Positions 57,955 through 64,000 of a stretch of 64,000 bases of DNA are shown piece by piece; positions within the stretch are counted from its first letter, which is position 1; each line of letters starts with the position of its first letter. The notes under the pieces are model-generated. The model was not told where the DNA came from. It was given only the letters and a program-made list of their open reading frames with translations, and ran no database searches. Origin of the DNA: Colletotrichum lupini (Eukaryota > Ascomycota > Sordariomycetes > Glomerellales > Glomerellaceae); NCBI RefSeq assembly GCF_023278565.1, contig NC_064677.1, positions 1,178,001 through 1,242,000 of the forward strand, given 5' to 3'. The position numbers were made by a program, and so were the translations under genes.

Positions 57955-59870
57955 CTTGCTGAGGGAAGAGAACCAAGGTAAAGACGGACAATAGGACAGA
58001 ACCAAGAAAGAGAGGATTGAAGTTTCGAGGTGATGAGGTTTCGGTCCAAGATTTGTGGTGCTGTTGAGGTGTTGAAGAAGAGACGGAGAAGAGAAGATGG
58101 AAGTGAGCAACAGGAAGTGTACCGCGAATGGCAGAGAAACTCTAGAAGAGCAGCTGGAAGGCGGAAGGAGGGCCCAATGAGTTGAAACTTGTTCCTTCCG
58201 TCCATCAATGTTTGAGCCTTGGAGGTTCTTGCTATGGGAAAGAAGTAGACACAGTACCTGACACTTGGCGTGTAAGTGACCACGTTGTGACCGAGTGGTA
58301 ACTCCCCTCAGAAACCAAGGACTCAGAGCAAGAGTAAGAAGGAAGGAAGGAAAGAGAAGCGGAGGTCAGAATTCCATTAGAGAAGCAACGGTGACAGTAC
58401 CCTCGGCCCCTTCCTGGCACGGTAGGTACAGTCTGTACATGGTGATGCTTCACTTGGGGATGGCAAACTTGAAGCTACGATGGCGCTGCCAGAAACTCGG
58501 CCGCCTGCAGCAGGAAGGACAGAGAAAAGGTGACAGCAACCGTTCTTCTCATGGCATTCTCAGAAAGAATTGAGACTATTACCTTACACATTCCCCTTTG
58601 AAAGCTCCCATGGTGACTCAGCCTTGGATCTGATTGGGAAGAAGGTGGCATTCGGGATGACCCTTTGGCTTCTGAACTGGAAACAGCGAGTGCACCTCAT
58701 GCACTCCCAAATGATTCCTTGAAGCTTCGTGACACGTGGAATGCCGGGTAGTGCCTTGTTCCATCGGCCGGTTCATGGGATGGCATTCGCGACTGGAGCT
58801 TAAACAGGGATGGACCTTGACGACTGGGTGATGCCTCTCTCTCAAGCTACCATTGGCTGTCGAGGGAGGTCGGATCTTCAAGGCACTAAACAGGGTAACA
58901 ATAATCATGAAAATCATTTCTCAATCCTCGGTTTTCCAGCTCCAAACACCATGAACTCTCAGAATCATCCTTTGATATTGTCGTATTAGGCAGATGTGTG
59001 AGTCGGAAGTTAGTAATCAAGGAGTCCGAGATGTAGAGGTCGAACAGGATGCACAGTCAGCAAACGTCGTTGTCCAATAGAACAGGGCAGATTGCCGGAG
59101 ATCAGCCACCATCACCACACAGACCCTGCTGAAGCGGTCCGGGGGATGCTACCCAAGCACCGAAGACACCCCCGGGCAAGGCCCAATGGACCCCAAAGAC
59201 CCCTAAAAATAAAGCCAAGCCGCATCGGGGGTGGAGTGACCTGCACCTTGTACCCCGTACCCTACAGGGAACTTGAAGGGGGCAAATAGTTCGTTGCCTG
59301 GGCTTCAATGTACTGCGGTACACTATCTGTAGCTCCCCGCTCCATTCCTCTCTCATCACACGCGTCCTCGAAAAGACAGACAGAGACAACGCCCACGCCC
59401 ATGCAGCTCAGCCGCACTGCAGCTCAATCTAGTCTAGTCACCTATTCGCACCTCTCTGCCACCGTTTATTACCTTGTCCAGGTGCTATGCCGTCGAAGCC
59501 ATGTCGCAGAAAAACAACGCCTGGCGCCACGTTCTCTCCCCTCCTCCCCTTTCTCTCTCTCCGCGACCATGTCGTGTCGCCATCGCGAACAACCTTGACG
59601 CGGCTATGAACCTTCGTCATCCTGCTTGACGACTGGCTCTTCGAACCGCTATCCGCAACAACAACAACGAGATCCCCGCAGTAGGCTCACTATCAAATAC
59701 TCCGAGAATCGGACCTCGCCCGTCCGAAACCGCCCAACAGTGCTGTTGGTTGTGTCTGCCAATCAGATTGCGACTCTGCCCGAAGTCCTACGAAGGGAAT
59801 CCCTCCAGATTCTCGAGGCTCTACGATCCCACATCTCCCCAGAGCGAGAACACTCGTCGCCTCGGGCATC
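57955..59870. other. 1.9-kb divergent promoter region
   Basis: Upstream DNA of the secreted-protein gene (minus) and the WW-domain gene (plus). C/T-rich stretches at 59525-59570 precede the WW gene and suit a transcription start with a leader of about 300 bases. Frames here (up to 170 codons) overlap the start of the WW gene in other phases and are shadows. Confidence 0.5.
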
Positions 59871-62800
59871 ATGGCGGCCCTCCCCTCCGGTTGGGAATGG
59901 GACTACGATGGCTCCCGCTGGTTCTACCGCTACAAGCCCAACGGCCATGTCCAATTTCACTTCCCGAAAGAGGGCGACGAGTTTCCAGACTTTGTCGATT
60001 GCTTTTCACCAGCCCCCGAGCTTGCCCCCGAGGAGAAGCTTGAGAGCCAACAACAGCTCAAAAGACGAACCACGACCGATGCCAATCCAACATCCAAGAT
60101 GCGCGCTACTGGCGGACCCATGTCCGACTTTGGTATGAGTCGAAGTGGTTTTGGAGGACCCATGAGCAATGACGATGACGATAGCGACGGCTTCTTCTTC
60201 CAGCCCGAGAACTTCATGTACCTTGGCCCCGGCGCCTACGACGACATCAGTCCGGAAGCTGACGAGGACGATCGCGAGGAGGCATTGGGTAGGCCGAATG
60301 TTGGTGAAAGCGGCGAAGGCAGCAGTACCAAGAACCATGCGATGCTCGATGTTGCCAGTATGAAGTCGGGCGTATCGCCGCTACAAAGCGAGACCAATAC
60401 ACCCTCTATCATCAACAGTGTCCCTGTGCAAGGGGCTGAAGCTACGTCCGAGGCACGGGCAGAGACGACTACTGAGCAGCCTCTCAACGTCAACACTAAT
60501 ACCAGCCCGGATCCCAGCCAGGCCCTCCCACCCTCTCCTGGCGTTCCGCTCCTTGATTCAGTCGAAAAGCCTCGGCCTGGATTCTCAGCCAATTTCTACA
60601 GTCCGCCATGGGACCCAGTGGGTACCATGGCCGAAATGGCAACGGAGCACACGGCGCCAGCTCACATCGAAACCCACCCTGACCCGGTTGAGATGGCCGA
60701 CACAGCAGTGCTAGCACCCATCGAGACGAATTTCGCCGACCTGGGTATTGCCGAGTTACCAGAGCGGACGAGTCCGGCGGAGGCAAAGCCGCCATCTGCT
60801 CAGTCTACCCACGATTTTCTGCATCAGACGAACATGAGTGATGCAGCCCTCTACGGCGCTACTTTTGGAACCGGATCTAGGCCGCAAAATTCATCACCCT
60901 CTCGGAGATCTACAGCATCTCAGGGACCTCGACGCGATTTAGGTACTGGGATCACAACTCCTGATCACTCTCTGCCAGAGGTGGTGCCTCCGCCGGCGCC
61001 GCAACCAACGCAAAGCCCCTCACCAACTCCGAGCGGAAGTGGTCCTTTCAACATCAAAAGAAAGCCTTCCAAGTCGGCGGGCAAGCAGACTCAATACCAC
61101 CCTTATGTACCCGGAGCAGTCAGCAGCATAGCTACAGAGCAATCGAGCACGACTGACTACAAACCCCGAGAACATCGTAATTCCCTTGCTCGGGATGGGT
61201 CCCTAATGATAGGCCCACGAAACAAGTTCGACCAGACAAGTATGCCCTCTGTTCTCAAGCCTCCTCAGCTGCCGCCCAAAGTTCCCATGGACTCGTCTCA
61301 AGCCCCAAGCCCTCCCGCCAATCACCAAAGAGCCCCCGGCACAGCCAGTCAAACTTCAGGCCTCGTCACACAGGGGCCTCTGCAACACTTCCCATCAGTG
61401 CTGAAGCCAGCAAGAGGACAGCCACAGAGCAGAGCCCAGGACCCGTCGCTCCCGCAGTCAGCATCTTCTGATAGTCCAGGCAAGAAAGGGACAGGCAAGG
61501 AAACGCAATACGCGGCATTCCAACCAGGTCTCGCAAGCCAGAAGGCACCTTCACCGTCTCATCAAGACAACACTCAAGCTTTTTCCTCCTCCGCCACAAT
61601 CTCGCAGACATCTTCTAGTCGCCAAGGCCCGCAAGTTCAACGACCCGAGACGACGCCTATTCAGTCATCGCAAGACCAGTATGGAATAGCAAACCAAAGC
61701 GGTCAGCTTCCTGCAACAAACACCCCATCTGCACCCGCCTTCCTTCAGCGTCCGCGAGCCCAGAGTGAAATTCGCCAACAACCATCTTCCGCTCTACACC
61801 GAACATCGATAGACTACCCTCGCGATGATACGCAAGGATATGACTCTAGACCAGACGGGGGACGACCTCGGCAGACGTCGTATGCTTCAAGCGAGGTCTC
61901 GTCCCTTGGGCCCCCGACAGGCAGCCAGTCATCAGTTCCCCTCCAAACTCCATCACCGTTGGAGAGCGACGGAAGACGCCATTCTTCCGGCTTCTTCCAT
62001 GGTGCAAACTCGAACTCTTATTCCTCACAGTCCGGTGCTGGGTTCGGTACTGCAGGTTTGAGGACAGCATCAACTTCTGGTCCCTCTGCTGCGCCGACGA
62101 CAATAGAGAATTCCCGACAGGCCTACAAATTCGCAGAGAGCCAAGCTCCTCCAGCTCGACCAGGGAAGATTCCAGTATCATCAGTGGCCACGGCTCATCC
62201 CAATCAAGTCATGGAGTTTCAGACTTCTCGCGAATCTTACACCCCTTCGTCGAATCGCCGTCACTCTCTGCCGCCTGGTAGCACGGCGAGCCAAACAGCG
62301 CTACCGGCGTCTCAGCAATCGCAGCCAGAAAGATACGAGTTGTCAGATCAGATTCAAGGCCAAACGCGGCCTCATTTCGACTCGGTGCATTGGGAGACAA
62401 GCGGCACTAGTGCTGCTGAGGCTGCTCATGGCATTTCAAGGCCGTATTCAGTGCATCCTATGGCGATGCAATCAGGACAATCTAGTAGTCCAGCCTCAGG
62501 AGCCAAGCCCGTATTCACTTCACAACCACCATACCCAACCGATGATAACCGCCAACCCGTGACACTGACAAATCGCCCATCTCGTCCCACAGTAACTCTG
62601 CCTCCCCAACAAGGTCTTGGCCCAATGACCCCTTCCACGCCTATAAGGTCTCCCGGTCATCTACTTCACCCTATTCACGAGCACAACGAGATCGAAAGTG
62701 TGATGAACTCTGCTCCTAATCCCTCAGGAGGACGAATTTCCCCAAATACCCGAGGGTATACTTCTGAATCGAGTTTCGCTCCCCATCCAGCTTACTGTCC

Positions 62801-63797
62801 AGTGGCGAGTAACACCCCACCGGATCAAGCTACAGTCAACATGGCAGGACTACCTCAGTCAAGCGCAATGCGCCCCGGATCAACCCCGCCCGTCATGCAA
62901 CATTCGGCAAACGGAAAGGAAAAGGGAGGCTGGCTGTCCAAGTTCAAGAAAGGAGGCTCTAGCAAGTCCGGTGCCCTTCAAAAGGCCCCGCCGCCACCAC
63001 AAGGAATCCCGATAGCTCAACAGCCGATGCATGGTGCACCTCCTCCGCCAGTTTCGATGTCGGGAAACCTTATGGCTGCCGGCGTATCAACAGATCCGAG
63101 GTTAAGCCAACAAGCGGTGCCAGTCATGTCTGGACAACCAAGCAATGTGCCCAACGCTCAATATACGCCATTTGCCCTGTTAAGTAGGCCAGAATCTTCG
63201 AGTAACCAGGCCTTCACTCCAAACACTAGCAGTCTTCAGCAAGCACCAGTTCGCCAGAATTTCCCGGTTCAGAGCAACGCGTCTCTACCTACAGGGCTAG
63301 CGTCTCAGCCTATCTCTCAAGCTCAAGGACACTCCATGACCGGGGAACAGATCCAACAACGTTCAGCCAGCGTGCCACCTGGAGGCTTGGTACTGCCCTC
63401 AGGTTCACCGATGGACCATATGGATAATCTCTCAGACGCTGCTTCTGTTTCGACAATGGACGTATCTGAAGCCCAAGCACAGCCGGTACTAAGGCCGCAG
63501 CTTGTCACAGTTGAGCGGCATGCTGCTCAGCCAACTCGAGAGCAACCCGTACCGCACAATGTCGGCCACACTACTCAATCGGCCCGGCCGACTCTTGAGG
63601 GGCGTCCTCTTGATACCAAGGCGCTCGCAGACAGCGAATTGACTGTCCCGCCTCTGTTCTCGAAGCCTCAGCCAAATACTACCGTCAGCACCGTTCCTGT
63701 AGATCAAGGTCCCGCTGCTCAGAACAAGTGGACGAAGAAAGCTGCTGTGGACTACTCTGGGGACGACTGGGGCGATGACCCATGGGACTATCAGTAG
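59871..63797 (+). CDS. WW-domain protein with long disordered body, 1,308 aa
   Basis: Single exon. A WW-like module occupies residues 4-35 (G-W-E-W-D-Y-D-G-S-R-W-F-Y then F-H-F-P); WW domains bind Pro-rich or phospho-Ser/Pro ligands. The remaining 1,250 residues are Ser/Pro/Gln/Thr-rich and disordered, with many P-P-x-P and S-P stretches. The related segments G-K-Q-T-Q-Y-H-P-Y-V-P-G (about 403) and G-K-E-T-Q-Y-A-A-F-Q-P-G (about 541) form a short repeat, and P-S-V-L-K-P occurs twice. A basic patch (W-L-S-K-F-K-K-G-G) lies near 1023. The tail is acidic and Trp-rich (D-D-W-G-D-D-P-W-D-Y-Q). It is probably a scaffold or adaptor; partners unknown. Confidence 0.88.
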   Translation: MAALPSGWEWDYDGSRWFYRYKPNGHVQFHFPKEGDEFPDFVDCFSPAPELAPEEKLESQQQLKRRTTTDANPTSKMRATGGPMSDFGMSRSGFGGPMSNDDDDSDGFFFQPENFMYLGPGAYDDISPEADEDDREEALGRPNVGESGEGSSTKNHAMLDVASMKSGVSPLQSETNTPSIINSVPVQGAEATSEARAETTTEQPLNVNTNTSPDPSQALPPSPGVPLLDSVEKPRPGFSANFYSPPWDPVGTMAEMATEHTAPAHIETHPDPVEMADTAVLAPIETNFADLGIAELPERTSPAEAKPPSAQSTHDFLHQTNMSDAALYGATFGTGSRPQNSSPSRRSTASQGPRRDLGTGITTPDHSLPEVVPPPAPQPTQSPSPTPSGSGPFNIKRKPSKSAGKQTQYHPYVPGAVSSIATEQSSTTDYKPREHRNSLARDGSLMIGPRNKFDQTSMPSVLKPPQLPPKVPMDSSQAPSPPANHQRAPGTASQTSGLVTQGPLQHFPSVLKPARGQPQSRAQDPSLPQSASSDSPGKKGTGKETQYAAFQPGLASQKAPSPSHQDNTQAFSSSATISQTSSSRQGPQVQRPETTPIQSSQDQYGIANQSGQLPATNTPSAPAFLQRPRAQSEIRQQPSSALHRTSIDYPRDDTQGYDSRPDGGRPRQTSYASSEVSSLGPPTGSQSSVPLQTPSPLESDGRRHSSGFFHGANSNSYSSQSGAGFGTAGLRTASTSGPSAAPTTIENSRQAYKFAESQAPPARPGKIPVSSVATAHPNQVMEFQTSRESYTPSSNRRHSLPPGSTASQTALPASQQSQPERYELSDQIQGQTRPHFDSVHWETSGTSAAEAAHGISRPYSVHPMAMQSGQSSSPASGAKPVFTSQPPYPTDDNRQPVTLTNRPSRPTVTLPPQQGLGPMTPSTPIRSPGHLLHPIHEHNEIESVMNSAPNPSGGRISPNTRGYTSESSFAPHPAYCPVASNTPPDQATVNMAGLPQSSAMRPGSTPPVMQHSANGKEKGGWLSKFKKGGSSKSGALQKAPPPPQGIPIAQQPMHGAPPPPVSMSGNLMAAGVSTDPRLSQQAVPVMSGQPSNVPNAQYTPFALLSRPESSSNQAFTPNTSSLQQAPVRQNFPVQSNASLPTGLASQPISQAQGHSMTGEQIQQRSASVPPGGLVLPSGSPMDHMDNLSDAASVSTMDVSEAQAQPVLRPQLVTVERHAAQPTREQPVPHNVGHTTQSARPTLEGRPLDTKALADSELTVPPLFSKPQPNTTVSTVPVDQGPAAQNKWTKKAAVDYSGDDWGDDPWDYQ

Positions 63798-64000
63798 AAT
63801 CGTGAATGAAATTCAGCTATGCTATTATGTGTGGCCCATATCGGCTACAGGAGTCTTCTCTGAGTGTCAATATATAGATGTAAGCAAGCTGTACGTGTAG
63901 ATACCACGTCGATTCGGGCTCAAGTAATGTATTTGTATCAACCCGTAAATACTGCCATCGTATTCACATGGAATACAAAGGAATCTCGCCATGAGCAGCA
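63798..64000. other. 3' flank of the WW-domain gene
   Basis: Non-coding to the window end; contains AT-rich stretches compatible with polyadenylation. Confidence 0.5.

Noticed and set aside
59626..60138. 170-codon plus frame overlapping the WW gene start
   Set aside because: Different phase from the WW-domain protein, low-complexity, and explained by leader plus shadow coding.

Overview
The window is nuclear DNA of a filamentous ascomycete (Pezizomycotina; gene families and architecture best fit a Sordariomycete such as a Colletotrichum/Fusarium-type fungus, but the species is not determinable from sequence alone). Reasons: genes with several short (50-100 bp) GT-AG introns, moderate-GC coding DNA sharply separated from extremely AT-rich blocks with almost no CpA/TpG dinucleotides (the footprint of repeat-induced point mutation, RIP), a Fot1-like transposon, and fungal-only families (RTA1, FLILHELTA, LovC/ToxD-type enoyl reductase, short secreted tyrosinase).

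Layout. 1-7750: a RIP-destroyed AT-rich repeat island without genes, but with a recognisable 77-bp inverted repeat pair. 7770-9878: an RTA1-like membrane protein whose 5' end is frameshifted at the island border, then an unknown 351-aa protein. 10416-11794: a seven-exon inorganic pyrophosphatase with a signal peptide. 13576-14635: a GDXG (HSL-type) esterase. 14840-16440: a badly decayed MFS sugar transporter. 17745-18864: a secreted GH17 glucanase. 21164-23051: a 1,888-bp Fot1-like DNA transposon with 44-bp inverted repeats and a TA duplication; its interior is RIP-destroyed. 23836-24846: a conserved-looking unknown protein. 28173-30273: a mitochondrial FLILHELTA-type protein convergent with nucleoside diphosphate kinase, the latter having an in-frame membrane-anchor extension upstream of its usual start. 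30863-32974: a secreted type-B carboxylesterase with one non-GT splice donor. 34119-37165: glucosidase II catalytic subunit. 38032-39498: a LovC/ToxD-like enoyl reductase. 40531-43936: a 1,061-aa secreted GH106-like protein. 43937-50511: a 6.6-kb interval with no gene I can support. 50512-53112: an EF-hand MscS channel. 55020-56348: a secreted tyrosinase. 56827-57954: an unknown Cys-rich, probably secreted protein. 59871-63797: a 1,308-aa WW-domain, largely disordered protein.

The genes do not form one pathway or operon-like cluster. Core housekeeping genes (NDK, glucosidase II, MscS, FLILHELTA, WW protein) alternate with accessory secreted or transport genes (pyrophosphatase, GH17, esterases, rhamnosidase-like, tyrosinase) and with decayed or mobile DNA, mostly in the first 28 kb. 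Exon structures given here were worked out by eye from splice consensus, reading phase and family similarity; every multi-exon model listed closes in frame.
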